Positions 35,465 to 47,313 of a DNA stretch of 64,000 nucleotides are shown piece by piece. The notes beneath the pieces are model-generated. The model searched no databases and was not told the DNA's origin. It worked only from the letters and a program-made list of their open reading frames with translations. A program made the translations under genes and the position numbers. Within the stretch, counting starts at the first letter, position 1, and every line of letters begins with the position of its first letter. This stretch comes from Leptasterias polaris (Eukaryota > Echinodermata > Asteroidea > Forcipulatida > Asteriidae), in the NCBI GenBank assembly GCA_037783415.1, contig JAZGTN010000052.1, forward strand, positions 1,178,001 to 1,242,000, given 5' to 3'.

Positions 35465-35821
35465 GGCACGAGCACTAGCAAGACACTGGAATCAGGTAAA
35501 AAGATTGCTTTTCTCTGTGGGGTTTTTCACGTGTTTTGGGTAGTTGGCGTCAGACTCAGCACATGCTGGGGACACGCCGAGCCAGACTCCGACAGTGGGT
35601 GGGCCATTGGGTTTACAGTAGATGAGATATCATCATTCCTAGGTCTGGGAGAGGCCGGTAGGAGTAACAGTGGAGATGAGGGGGGTCAACCACAGGTTCT
35701 TAAGGACAGGAGAGTCACGTCCGCTTCGGGTCAGGTGGGTGCGGGGGGGGGGGGGGTCGGAGCGGTACCACACGGAATCGTTCGCCCGGCTCTCTCCGCA
35801 GCGTACCGGCACGGAGTGGGC

Positions 35822-36027
35822 GGAGGGGTCGGGGCGATCCCTCACGAAATCGTTCCGGCTCTCTCAACAGATCACCGACACGAGGGGCCGGAGGGGTCGG
35901 GGCGATCCCTCACGGAATCGTTCTGGTTCTCTCAACAGAGCACCGACATAAGGGGGGCGGAGGGGTCGGGGCGATCCCTCACGAAATCGTTCTGGCTCTC
36001 TCCACAGAGCACCGACGTGAGGGGGGA
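35822..36027 (+). repeat. 68-69-bp tandem repeat, three copies
   Basis: GGAGGGGTCGGGGCGATCCC recurs at 35822, 35890 and 35959, each followed by CTCACGAAATCGTTC-like and CACCGAC segments; a diverged copy lies upstream from about 35754. Confidence 0.85.
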
Positions 36028-36135
36028 AGGATCGGAACGGGTTCCGAGGAAGCAGTTCTGTACCTCTCCGCAGCATGCCCCAGAGACCAGGGAGGGGTTG
36101 GGGCGGTCCCACACGGAACCTACCTTTTCCTCCCC

Positions 36136-37623
36136 GTGGTATTCGGCGGGGAACATCAGAGAGCGTTTCTTTTCGGAGCCTGTGAGTCAGCTCCGCACTG
36201 TACAAACCAATGGAGCGGAGCCCACGGCTCAGCTCCGCACTACACAACCCTATGGAGCGGAGCTTGTGAATCAGCTCCGCACTGCACAACCTCATTGTGC
36301 GGAGCCTGTGAATCAGCTCCGCACTGCACAAACCAATGGAGCGGAGCCCACGACTCAGCTCTGCACTGCACAATTCTATTGTGCGGAGCCTGTCAATCAG
36401 CTTCGCACTACACAAACCAATGGAGCGGAGCCCACGGCTCAGCTCCGCACTGCACAACCCTATGGAGCGGAGCCCACGGCCCAGCTCCGCACTGCACAAA
36501 CCAATGGAGCAGAGCCCACGGCTCAGCACCGCACTGCACAATTCTATTGTGCGGAGCATACGGCCCAGCTCTGCACTGCACAAACCAATGGAGCAGAGCC
36601 AACGGCTCAGCTCCGCACTGCACAACCCTATGGAGCGGAGCCCATGGCCCAGCTCCGCACTGTACAAACCTATGGAGCGGACCCTGTGAATCAGCTCCGC
36701 ACTGTACAAACCTATGGAGCGGAGCCGGTGAGTCAGCTCCGCATGCACAAGTCAATGGAGCGGAGCTTGTGAGTCAGCTCCGCACTGCACAAGTCTATGG
36801 AGCGGGGCCCACGGCCCAGCTCCGCACCACACTACCGAAGCGTGTGGACCATGGCGTGGAGGCAAAGTACGCCCCCACAACCAGCCCTCAGCACGCCAAG
36901 GACAAGTTGGAAGTTCACACCAGTGACACGAAGATGGAGATGAATGGCATGGAGCAGGGAAGGGTTGGGGACCGTTCGGAACCCCCCTCTGATGCTTCGA
37001 AGCCCCAGTCGGAGGACGCCCACCGGAGACCTCCTTCCCGAGAGAGACGACGGGCCACCCAGGAGCGACCTTCCGCGGCGCCGAGTACGCAGACACCGCC
37101 TGCCCCAGGACGCCGGGAGAGCAAGAAGAGGGAACGGACACCACCCCCGCCCGTCCTCGACCGAGAGGCCCCCCACGGAGACCAGACCCACACAGAGAAG
37201 TCTCCGTTACCAGGCTCCCACCGGAAGCAGGGGCCTCTGGAGCCCTCGGGGCACCGCTGGACCGGCCGACAACGGGGATGTCACATCAGAGGGATGAAGC
37301 GTCCCAGACCGGGAAGGAGGCCCCCACCCGTCCACCACCGTCGTTGCCCTTGGGTTTGGGGCTGCGGAATAGGATTCCGGCGGGCGCTTGCATCACCATG
37401 CCGGATGGCTCCAAATGGACGCTGCCAGAGGACGGCACCCTCGCGGCCCACCAGTCATTCCAGGACGCCGCCGTCCAGTCAGAACCGCATCACCGTCGGG
37501 ACGCATCCACACCCCTGCGGAACGAGTGGAGGATGGAGCACACGGGGATGGGAACAGACGGAGACCCAGCGACAGCCACCGCCAGGGACGACCAGACCAG
37601 GGACACAAGGCCAACAGCCATAG
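36136..37623 (+). other. Long open frame across the LTR element interior
   Basis: A 495-codon frame spans the 42-bp repeats (14-residue peptide repeat 'ESAPHCTNQWSGAH') and a Pro/Arg-rich region. Another + frame (35438-36772) and minus-strand frames are equally open, which is what repeats with period divisible by three produce. No domain recognised. It could be a degenerate gag; I would not annotate a protein. Confidence 0.25.
36187..36835 (+). repeat. 42-bp minisatellite, about 15 copies
   Basis: Monomer starts TCAGCTCCGCACTGCACAA and continues through CCAATGGAGCGGAGCC-type sequence. Each monomer contains both GCTCCGC and GCGGAGC, so adjacent parts can pair into hairpins. Because 42 is a multiple of three, several frames on both strands stay open through the whole block. 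Confidence 0.92.
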
Positions 37624-37751
37624 TAGGACAGACTTGCCAGCCATTTTTTTGTGGTTGCTCTTTCCATTGTTTTTTGTCGTTCTTTTGTACAGGTTGAGTG
37701 TTCCCACCGGGATGGGAGTTCGCTGCCTGCTTGGGGACAAGCAGTGTTCTT

Positions 37752-37762
37752 GGAGGGGGCAG
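37752..37762 (+). promoter_or_regulatory. Polypurine tract of the LTR element
   Basis: GGAGGGGGCAG immediately before the TGTAGCG start of the 3' LTR. Confidence 0.6.
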
Positions 37763-38068
37763 TGTAGCGTTGGCCCAGACCGTTCAGCAAGAGGGCGCCA
37801 GCATGTCTCCGTAGTGGAGTCGGCCGATGATGGGAGGGCGCTGTGACACGGCACCGTTGTTAGAGCTGTGTCGCAGCGGGCCCCTCGCTGAATGGCTGGC
37901 ACACCCGTCTCGTTGGGAAGACGTAGCCTAAACGTTCTTCTTGTTATGTAAGTGCTTTGGAGTGGACGTGAAAATAAAGAACCAGAAAAGTGACCCAGTA
38001 AACTATCTCCTATTGTGTGTTTTTGCTGTGTTGTGCCGAAGAAGAATCTAGAGTAAATTCTTGTTACA
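37763..38068 (+). repeat. 3' LTR, 306 bp
   Basis: TGTAGCGTTGGCCC to TTGTTACA; TG/CA ends. AATAAA at 37973-37978. Its start is supported by an inverted LTR fragment of the same family at 57356-57460 that ends at the same base. Confidence 0.85.
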
Positions 38069-40090
38069 ATACGTTTTTTGACATTCTTTCAAACGTTGTG
38101 ACTTATTTCCAGATATCAATGAATGTGCTGCCAACCCTTGTGAAAACGGTGGAACCTGCACTGATATCGTCAATGCAGTCAGATGCGCTTGTCTTTCAGG
38201 TTGGACTGGAACAGTTTGTAATGTCAGTGAGTAACCCATCATCCTTGTCATGTTCCCTTTATGTGTTGCTTAAACATGAATACTGATTCCCCTTGACACA
38301 ACATGTCACCAGACTATTTTTTTCCTTGCAGCCCTCATATTGTTTATAGACCTTTCTTTTGGTGATAAACAAAGTGCGCCGGTTGGCATGGACGGCCGAA
38401 TGTTAGCAAAACATTTAATAGTGTTAAAAAATGTTGTGACCAAATTCAACATTTTCTGTAAAGATTCATGAACGGAATTACCTTCCATGATTGGTTGATT
38501 TGTTTCCAACAAATTCAACACTATTTTTGAATATTTGTATAACACTGCTACAAACTGTGGCAATCTGTTTTTTATTAGCAGTTATGGCTTTCCATACTTT
38601 TCCAACCTCAGTTGGCAAAAACTCGGGCTGTGACGTTGCAAAAGAAAGGTCTATAACAATAAATAAATTAAATGGTCACCAAAACCTGGGCCCAATTTCA
38701 TCGCGCTGCTTAATTAAGTAGCTCAGCACATCAAAAGTCTGCTTACCAGAATAAGGTTACCAGCCAAATTTCCATATCACACCCACCGTTTGTGACTAGT
38801 ATCCTTCTCACTTTCTGCTTAAGCAGCTCTATGAAATTATCCTTTCCCATGAAATATGCTGATTTACATCAATGTAAGCGTACATACACTATTGGTTGGT
38901 AAACGTCATATAGTTGTGCACTAGGCAGACACAAAAATGCGTATGCCTCACGCAATCATCAGCCCCATACAAAAAAGCATGATGTACCCTCTTTTTGCCT
39001 ACCAGTAGTGTTACAACAGGGATGTGGTTCCTCGGTTTTTAACCGGAAATACGTGGGGGTTTTATGCCCTTCAAAAAATAAATTCGGGTTTTTTGTTGCC
39101 CCCTCAAAAAATAAATAACAAACTAGCTTTAGGTGTTTGTGAACAAACACAAAGCTGTTCCGTGTATTATTGTTTTGCTTCGATTAAGTGCTTCAAAGCT
39201 TTAAAGTTGGTCTGATTTCAAGATAGAAGACTCTTGACCTTTGACAGGCCCTTTTTCACTTAAGTGTGCCTAAACCTGGTCTTCACTCTCATACTGAATC
39301 GAAAGGAGCTTTTAAACTAGAAATAAAGGTCAACATGGGGTCATGGTAACCCTTGTCTAACATTCAATGCCAAAGGAGTCTATAACTGAAAAAAAGTTTT
39401 AAAATCGGTTGTGAAGTTCTTGAGAAATGGTTCCACTTCCGATTGACCCATCGGTAAAGGTCATCATGGGGTCACGGTTACCCAAGGCTACTCTCCAATG
39501 CCCAAGGAGTCAATAACTAAAAAAAGTTTGAAAATCGGTTGTGTAGTTCTTGAGATATGGTCCCACTTCCGGTCGACCCAGAAGAAAAGGTCAACATGGG
39601 GTCACGGTTACCCAAGGCTTATCTCCAATGCCAAAGAAGTCTATAACTGAAAAAAAGTTTGAAAATCGGTTGTGAAGTTCTTGAGAAATGGTTCCACTTC
39701 CGATTGACCCATCGGTAAAGGTCATCATGGGGTCACGGTTACCCAAGGCTACTGTCCAATGCCCAAGGAGTCAATAACTAAAAAAAGTTTGAAAATCGGT
39801 TGTGTAGTTCGTGAGATATGTCTCACTTCCGGTTGACCCGGAAGTAAAAGTCAACATGGGGTCACGGTTACCCAAGGCTAATCTCCCATGCCCAATGAGT
39901 TTATAACTGAAAAAAGTTTGAAAATCGGCTGTGTAGTTCTTGAGATATGGTCTCACTTCCGGTTGACCTGGAAGTAAAGGTCAACAATGGGTCACGGTCG
40001 CCCAATGCTAATCTCCAATGTCCAAGGACTCTATAACGGAAAAAAGTTTGAAAATTGGTAGTATACTTCTTCAGATATGACAGACACAAG
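38069..40090 (+). repeat. Diverged ninth array unit (5' part)
   Basis: Collinear with the array units from just upstream of the EGF exon through the TIR element and into the 130-bp minisatellite, which is expanded here (39298-40090). It then departs from them: the RT fragment and unit 3' end are absent. It has many more substitutions than units 1-8 have among themselves, so it is an older copy or the source locus. Confidence 0.88.
38113..38226 (+). CDS. EGF-like exon, diverged copy
   Basis: 114-nt phase 1-1 exon with TTTCCAG acceptor and GTGAGT donor. All six cysteines and the DINEC start are kept. Differences from the array include Gly to Ala before NPC, DIVNAV in place of DLINAF (losing the aromatic residue of the hydroxylation consensus), the CLS variant, and Ser to Asn after the last cysteine. 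Changes are substitutions only, consistent with a functional exon. Confidence 0.85.
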
Positions 40091-40518
40091 TTTGGCTAAT
40101 TAAATATTCATACTGCTGTCACGTGAATAATTAATTAAGATTGTTTGTCAATAACATCTAAGCATTTCTTCTGGGTGAACTGAGATAAGTCCCATTCTTG
40201 AAAGGCTTTTACAATTCATGAACCATACTCCAGGCTAACTGATCAATTGTTGCTGACTGAACCTAATCAAATAAGCACAGCGTTGTAGCCACGGTTTGTG
40301 TTTTGAACCACCTAAACGTATCTAAAACAATTTTTTTGAAAAAAAAAAAAATAGGCCTACAAATGACGTCATGATGACGTGACGAAAAATGTTGAACCGG
40401 AATTGACATCTAGAATACAAGACAAGTCTATAACTGAAAACAGTTTGAGGATCGGATGTGTACTTCTGGAGATATGGTGCTAAGTAGGATTTAAAGCTTT
40501 GCATGGTGGTAGTGTAAC

Positions 40519-40733
40519 TGAGAAAGGTTTGCGGTAACACCATGTTAAAATCTCTTTTGAGTAACTCAACGTTTCGATCAGTATGCTCTGATCGTCCTCC
40601 TGAAGGACCATTCTCCTGAAGACGATCAGAGCATATCTGATCGAAACGTTGAGTCGTTAAACTACCGGTTCTTTTCAGAACCAACAGTTACTCAAAAGAG
40701 ATTTTAACATGGTGTTACCGCAAACCTCTCTCA
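40519..40733. mobile_element. Fold-back element with nested palindromes
   Basis: Outer arms of about 45 bp (starting GAGAAAGGTTTGCGG at 40520 and ending CCGCAAACCTCTCTC at 40732) are inverted copies with few mismatches. Nested inside is a second inverted pair, CTCAACGTTTCGATC... near 40567 and its complement ending near 40652. No ORF of its own. Confidence 0.8.
40667..40682 (+). other. Histone-3'-end-like stem-loop
   Basis: GGTTCTTTTCAGAACC forms a 6-bp stem with a TTTC loop, the size, loop and GG/CC base of the replication-dependent histone mRNA 3' stem-loop; one stem pair is U-A rather than C-G. A purine-rich CAAAAGAGA lies downstream at 40692. No histone ORF is upstream. Confidence 0.45.
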
Positions 40734-41440
40734 GATATGGTGCTAACAAGATTGGCTAATTAAATATTCACACCGCTGTCATGTGAATAATTAATTAAGA
40801 ATGTTTGTCTATGAAATCTAAGAACTATTTCTGGTTCACCTGAGAAAGTCCGATTCTTAGTGCGCGAACCATATACTAATTATACTTATGTTTTAAAGGT
40901 GAAGGTATTTAAAAATACACGGTGCCAGTAATTACCAACTAGACATTAGGTGTTTGTGGACAAACACAGAGCTGTTCCGGTTTTTCTGATTCATACAATG
41001 TTTTAACAATAAACAGGAAATCACAAACATTACGACATTATGACATGTGGTTATCTCAAATTTTGAGCTTCCTGTTAAGACCGGAAGTTAAGGTCAACAT
41101 GGGGTCCAAGGCTAATCTGCAATGCCCAAGGAGTCTCTAACTGAAAAAAGTTTGAAAATCGGTTGTGTAGTTCTTGAGATATGATCCCACTTCCGGTTGA
41201 CCTTGAAGTAGAAGTCAACATGGGGTCACGGTTACCCAAGGCTAATCTCCAATGCCCATGGAGTCTATAACTGAAAAAAAGTTTGAAGATCGGTCATATA
41301 CTTTTCGAGATACAGTGGTCTCAAGATTGGCTGTAAATGGGCTAATTAATTAAGAATATAAAAAAAATACATTGAGAGTTAAGTTCATATACTAAGCTTC
41401 AATTTCATATTTGTACGCTTTAGCTTTAGGATATTATGTC
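40734..41440. other. Decayed repeat sequence
   Basis: Contains degenerate 130-bp-minisatellite copies (about 41090-41290) and a GCTAATTAAATATTCAC motif shared with 40097 and 43261. No coding sequence seen. Confidence 0.6.
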
Positions 41441-42240
41441 ACATGCACGGTTGTGTAAACAGGTTTTTTTACTTGAAATTTTGTTTATGAAACTGCTGTT
41501 ACACGGGTCACCAACTGTTTCAGAAACAGTATGTTGACCAAAAATAACCGTGAATGCTCAGGCTTATAGGCCTACATAAGCCTGTGACGGTAACACGGTT
41601 AAGTGACAGATCTAACGGTTAGACGTTTACACGGTTTCGCAACACACACATATCATTCCAATTTACAGACTCGTAGTCTTTGTTATTTCAATACAACTGT
41701 GCGTGCAGCAATATTTGTGAGAAACATTGCACGCTAGGGGGCGTTCCACAACAATTTGATTGCGCATGCTCGCTTTTGCAGGGTGTGAATGCGCAAAGTC
41801 AAATTTCTGCAATTAAGAATGAAGACACAATGTTTTTGATCACATGCCGGTTGTGTAAACAGTTTTTTTTTACTTGAAATGTTGTTCATGAAACTGCTGT
41901 TACAAGGGTCACCAACTGTTTCAGAAACGGTTACACGTAAAAAAAAAATGTGAATGCGCAGGCTCATACGTAAGTCTGTGACGGTTACACAGTTAAGTGA
42001 CAGATCTTACGGTTAAACGTTCACATTTGTACGGTTCGGATAAACGTTGAAAAATTCACTTGAAAAGTGCTGCGAAATGCTGACCATAATAATTGCCACA
42101 CACACCCATATCGTTTCCAATTTACAGGCTTAAGTCTTTGTTATTTCATTACTTTGTGTGCGGCATTAGTTGCAAGAAAAATTGAATGCTAGAGGGCGTT
42201 CCACAACAAATCGATTGCACGGTTACCCGGTTAACCAAAC
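41441..42240 (+). repeat. ~400-bp diverged tandem duplication
   Basis: A block with GGTTGTGTAAACAG, CACCAACTGTTTCAGAAAC, GTGACGGT(A/T)ACAC and GGGCGTTCCACAACAA segments occurs at about 41450-41800 and again at about 41840-42230. A third partial copy is at 46390-46560. Confidence 0.75.
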
Positions 42241-45200
42241 GATAATCCTGTTAAACGTTTAAATGTTTACGTTTACGTATAATAAATGCGAACGGTTACA
42301 CATGTAACTGACCGTTTCAGAAATGATTACGAGTTTACTAAAAAATAACTGTAAATGCATGTAAACAAAATGATGTTGTATTTAAATCGTGATTGTAACA
42401 ATTTTTCTACCCTGAAATGCCAATCGGTTTTTTTAAAGGCTAAAACAGTAAAATCATATGAGATACGAGTGTATTGTAATTTTGCCACCAAAGGCTTCCC
42501 CCTCTCCCAAATCCAACACTGACCGTTTAGCCATGGAAAAACAAATTTCTCTTTACCACACCTTTCCTCAATCAGCTCTTTTTATCGCTAAAACATATCG
42601 TTTTCCGGCGAACGAGACCCGAGCGCAGGCAAGTCTACTACGCCGGCAATATCACCTACGGCAAAATGTTTTCGTTGTTCATGTTGAAACCTGAATAACG
42701 ACCTATCTGAGCGTGTACACACGACATGCGACGCTCAGACATCAACAATATTCTTCTCGATTTTTGTGAATGAACGTAAACTTGTGTCAGTCAGCGACAG
42801 GAAAAAATCTTAAAAATTCCAGAAAAAGCACCGTTAAACTCGTATAGCGCCCTCAATCTGTTAAAAAGTAAACAATTTTACTCCCTGTCGTTAATAAACA
42901 CTTATCAAATTCTAGGCAGAGTACCAATGGCGTTCAATTTGCCTGAGAATTATTAAAAAAAATTCTACTGACAATGTTTTAATAAGTTTTGATACTTTTA
43001 AACTGACCGTCAATAAAATCTTTCATGTTTTAAGAAATATTTGTGTAATCTAGGACGTTAAATATGAGCTTAATTGAAAACTATGTTTCTAGATGTCGGA
43101 TTTGTTTTCACTATCTCCATGTGTTTTTTACATGGGCGAAAACGCGCAATAAATGACGTCATTGTGACGTATCACAGTATCACAGTATCACAGAATTCTA
43201 AAACTGAAAAAAGTTTGACGATCGGAGGTATACTTTTTGAGATATGGCGCCAACAAGTTTGCTAATGAAATATTCACATCGCTGTTAAGTGACTAATTAA
43301 TTAAGAATTTTAACATTTATCACATTTAGAGTTAAGTTCATGTACTAAGCTTCAATTTGACATATGATCTAACTTTTTCATATTTACGCTCTAGGATATT
43401 AGGTGGAAACAAAGAATAATAATAAAAACAAATAAAAATCTCAACGAAAACATTAGCTGTTCCGACAGCTATAGGTCGGAACAGCTAATAATAAGAAAAC
43501 TAGACTTAACGTGTTTGTGACAACAAACACTAGGTGTTCGGGTATCGCTGGTGGGCTCACTGCTGTTTTAATGCGTAAGTTATATCATTGAATCGCTGAA
43601 AACAATGCTGATAGCTTTTGAAATATTAGAGAAAGTAAAGTATAAATAGTTTACACAAGAAATAAAGGGCTGCTAAAAAATGTAAAATTTTTATAAATAA
43701 CAACCTTTTGTTAAGCCAAATTTGAAAACCTATGACATCATTATGAAGTTAGAAAGTTTTTAGCGAGACATAGGCATTTAAATATGTGCCTAGTGGAAAA
43801 CAAAGATTAACTTAGAAAGTAAGTTTATTTATTTTTCGATGATTATCGATTTTTTATTGATAAAAAAACCACACTATACATGTTGACATTATTAGGTTAC
43901 AATTCAGAAATGTTTTTAACAGGGTTACAAATCCAGTGAGGTGGATACTCGGTTCAGGAAACATTGATTGTTCAATACAAAAACACTGATGATGATGTCG
44001 CTAAAATAAGTCAAGCAAGTTCTGAGCTGGCAGTTGTATTATTTAAAAAGCTTAATTTGCTTGATTTTTGGATATTGATTTTCCTACAGAATAGTTTGTT
44101 AATATTTAGACTATTGAAAAGGGCACTTGTTTTAAATCATAATGCAAAACGAAGGCAAATCATGAAGACAGCAAATCTAAGCCTCTCTTGAATTTTGACT
44201 TATAACATAATGATTTATAAGTTCTATTTCTACCTGTATGGTGCATCATACAGGAAATGAGTAATGCAACACAACAACACGTGGAAAATCTGTCACTGGA
44301 TCCATGCCGGTGGATGTGCTGAATTCTGAAGCAGAAAAAACAATATTACAAAATAAACAAAGTAAGACTTTAGGAAAATTAAGTCAAGCTGAAACTGTTA
44401 AAATAAACAAAAATCAAGACTTAAAACGTTTCATAATTATATAATAATACTACTAATTTATTGAATTTATATTGCGCTCTCTCAATGACCAGCCTGTTCA
44501 AAGGGGGGGGGGGGGGGGGTCAAAACAGTAACAACATTCAAACTTAGGAAATTGCACAAGAAAAGGTTAGTGGAAGGTGCACATATTGTTTTGGAAGTGA
44601 ACAACTTATAAACAAAACCTACTTTACTTAACACAAATGTCATCAAAGTTGCCGACAAACATTCTTCAGTCGGACCATTTTCTGACTTTAGTGACACAGC
44701 CAACAATCATACCAATCCCCCATTGCCCAATTCTACCTCCTCGACGATCACACTAAACGTTCTTTAGTTTTAAAAACATCACCAACGCCACCACTTGATG
44801 ATAAAAGATAAACTTTATAACATAACTGTGCATTAAATAAATACTCAATTTGAAAAGCAATGATTTTCACACAAAGCTTACCGTTTTATCACCGTGTGGC
44901 ACCAATATAGCATCGATAAACACTGCCGTGGACGCCGTCCGAAACACCCATTCATGAGCTGATGTCAAGTCTCTGCTTCTCGGTGTTTGATAAACACATA
45001 ACCAATGTTCGTCTCTTTCTGCTTGCATTTTCTCAAACAATTACAAGTCATACGAATCACTGAAGCAGGTGGTCATCTCAGTGAAACTTCGTCATCAATT
45101 CCATATTGATCATTAAGCCATGAGAAGGGCGAATAGGGGAACAATTAGACGCTGAATATAAGCGATATTTAGATCTATAATCTTAATAGTACGCCATTGA

Positions 45201-46389
45201 TAATCTTGAACTACGTTGTACATACGGTAGCAGAAAAACGAGTTGGTAAAGGCGCTCGCCGCTCGCGCTAGTCTTTTTCGTGCGTGATATCCGGGCCGGG
45301 GGTGCCGCGGTGCGCCTTGACTAAAGGCTAGCTTCCCGCCACATGAAACAACAATGACGACACTGAACTTCAGCTTGCATCAGTTTCAACGTTATGTGTA
45401 CATAATGTTTTGTCAATCAAAGTGGGGGTGGGGGGTACGAGTGGGTAGTTGCTCTTCATTGTCCGGTTTTGACCATATATTAAGGTCAAAATGTTGTCAT
45501 GTCTGTGTTCAGAAGTTTGAGCACGACTAACGTTCTGCACCCTGATACAAAAATTATGCTGAAATGATCAGTAGTTTTAAAGATATATATAAGATAGGAT
45601 AATAAGAAATTTTCAACTTCCGATTTTAACCGGAAGTAAGTTCAAATGTTGGACGGGTTCTGTGTAGCGTTTGTCGAACTTTAAATGAGCTATCCGATGA
45701 TGTGTAGATTATAAAAAACAAACAAATGGTTCATGAGTTATGCTTTTTACAAATATTAAACTTTGATTTATTATAATTCGATGCCCGATGACGTCATCAT
45801 GACGTAAATAGGTTTGTGTCGTCTTGATAGTGAGGTTCAACTATCTGTTGAGTTTCATTGTTCAATTCAATCTCAATCTTGAGTTATTCCGTAGATAAGC
45901 TCGAAAGTGTTTTTTGAAGAAAAAAAACGAAGGCGAACTTCGACCTAGGGTAACGACCCGGAAGTTAAGGTCATGTGAATTTGGCGTTAACTTTTCAAAT
46001 GTTGCCCGTGTCTTGATCTATCATATGCCCAAATATGAATACTGTAGTTGTAATATTCAGAGACATACAGGCATTGGCATGAGGGCACTTTTCGAGCTAA
46101 AATGGCTTGTAACTTGACACCTGATGACGTAATCGTGACGTCACAACTTACTCGGCTTCTCCTAGTTATGTTCTAACTTCACATGAAGTTTCAAGTTGAT
46201 CAAAGATTCGGAAGTATGCGTTTGCTTGCGGACAAAGCTCACTGAGAAGAATAAGCAAAACAAAGAAGAAAAAAAAAAAACGAACAATAACAAAGAGTTG
46301 TTCGGTCTGTAGACCGAACCTAATAACAAAGAGTTGTTCGGTCTGTAGACTGAACACCTAAACAAATTTTCACAGCACAATATCCAATA
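42241..46389. other. Non-coding, decayed repeats
   Basis: No convincing exon on either strand. Visible items: a near-perfect hairpin TTAGCTGTTCCGAC/GTCGGAACAGCTAA (about 43452-43488), a G17 run (44503-44519), TGACGTCA-type motifs near 43153, 45788 and 46134, and a 33-bp tandem duplication around GTTCGGTCTGTAGAC (46295-46354). Confidence 0.6.
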
Positions 46390-46559
46390 AAACACACACA
46401 TATTCCCATTTTACAGGCTAATTGTAGACTTTATTTCAATACAACTGTGCGCGAAGCAATATTTGTAAGAAAAATTTTACGCTAGGGGGCGTTCCACATC
46501 AATTTGATTGCGCATGCTCGTTTTTTTTGCAGGGTGAATGCGCAAAGTCAAAACGCTGC

Positions 46560-46850
46560 ACTGTTTCTTACTGCAGTGTTTACTACAGTAAAACAACACT
46601 GTTACTGTAGTTTTAACATATTTTTACTTTGAAACAACCCATTGTTACTTCATCTTTATTACAGTAGTATTGCAGTATTTGTACTAAAAGTACAAAGCAA
46701 TCAATACAGCATGAAGGCCTAATACTAGTGTATAGCAAACCTGCATGTTACATGTAATTACAGCAACACTTCTGTTTGAACATGCGATTCAAAAAACAAT
46801 TTTGTAGTATTAAATACTATGAAAAAAATATGTTAAATTAAGGGCAATTG
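46560..46850 (-). repeat. Inverted copy of the TACAGTA repeat
   Basis: Rich in CTACAGTAAAAC/GTTTTACTGTAG motifs; AACCCATTGTTACTTCATCTTTA is the reverse complement of the monomer anchor of the array at 48726-49428. Confidence 0.6.
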
Positions 46851-47309
46851 TACTGCAGTTTTAAACTTAGGAAAAACAAGTTTGATTATTATGGTGATTG
46901 AAGAGGACAGTAAGTTGTGAAAGTTGCAACACCACAGGATTAATCTCTTTTTGGAATGTTTATCTAAGGCAAGTAGCCCGAACCCAATGCTGGTCTTGTG
47001 AGAAATGCCACCATGCTCCATTGCTAGGCTTCTGTTGATGGTGATGATGATTAATTAGTCACATTCCTCAGAGAGGGAAGCACAACGAACTGTAAAGGAA
47101 GAAATAGGAAAAATATTTGTAAGAAAAATTTAAACATTTGCCAAAACTATATGGTTTACACAACTTTGTGGTCTGCGATGGTACAGACATGGCAGCATAA
47201 CTTATCAGTGCCAAGCCTAAACCATGTGACCATGAAATTATTGAATATAATTAATTTTAAATTAAAGACCAGTTACAAATATGGCATTTATAAATTTTGC
47301 GCTAATCAG
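46851..47309. other. Non-coding spacer
   Basis: AT-rich, no recognisable feature between the inverted TACAGTA block and the TTAA-flanked element. Confidence 0.5.
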
Positions 47310-47313
47310 TTAA

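Larger units (their letters stand above)
35237..38068 (+). mobile_element. Pol-less LTR retrotransposon with internal minisatellites
   Basis: A 3' LTR (37763-38068) is matched by a partial 5' LTR (35237-35445) followed directly by a tRNA-Leu-like primer site. The 2.3-kb interior has no protease, RT or integrase motif; it consists of two GC-rich tandem-repeat blocks and a Pro/Arg-rich open region. It resembles large nonautonomous LTR elements (LARD-like). The interior is much more GC-rich than its surroundings. The 3' edge joins the ninth array unit, in the intron just upstream of its EGF exon. Confidence 0.8.

Noticed and set aside
36136..37623. 495-residue ORF as a genuine repetitive protein
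   Set aside because: Several frames on both strands are open because the repeat period is a multiple of three; no domain or preferred frame could be shown.
40667..40682. A histone gene at this stem-loop
   Set aside because: No histone-fold ORF within 1 kb on either strand; only the stem-loop resembles histone sequence.
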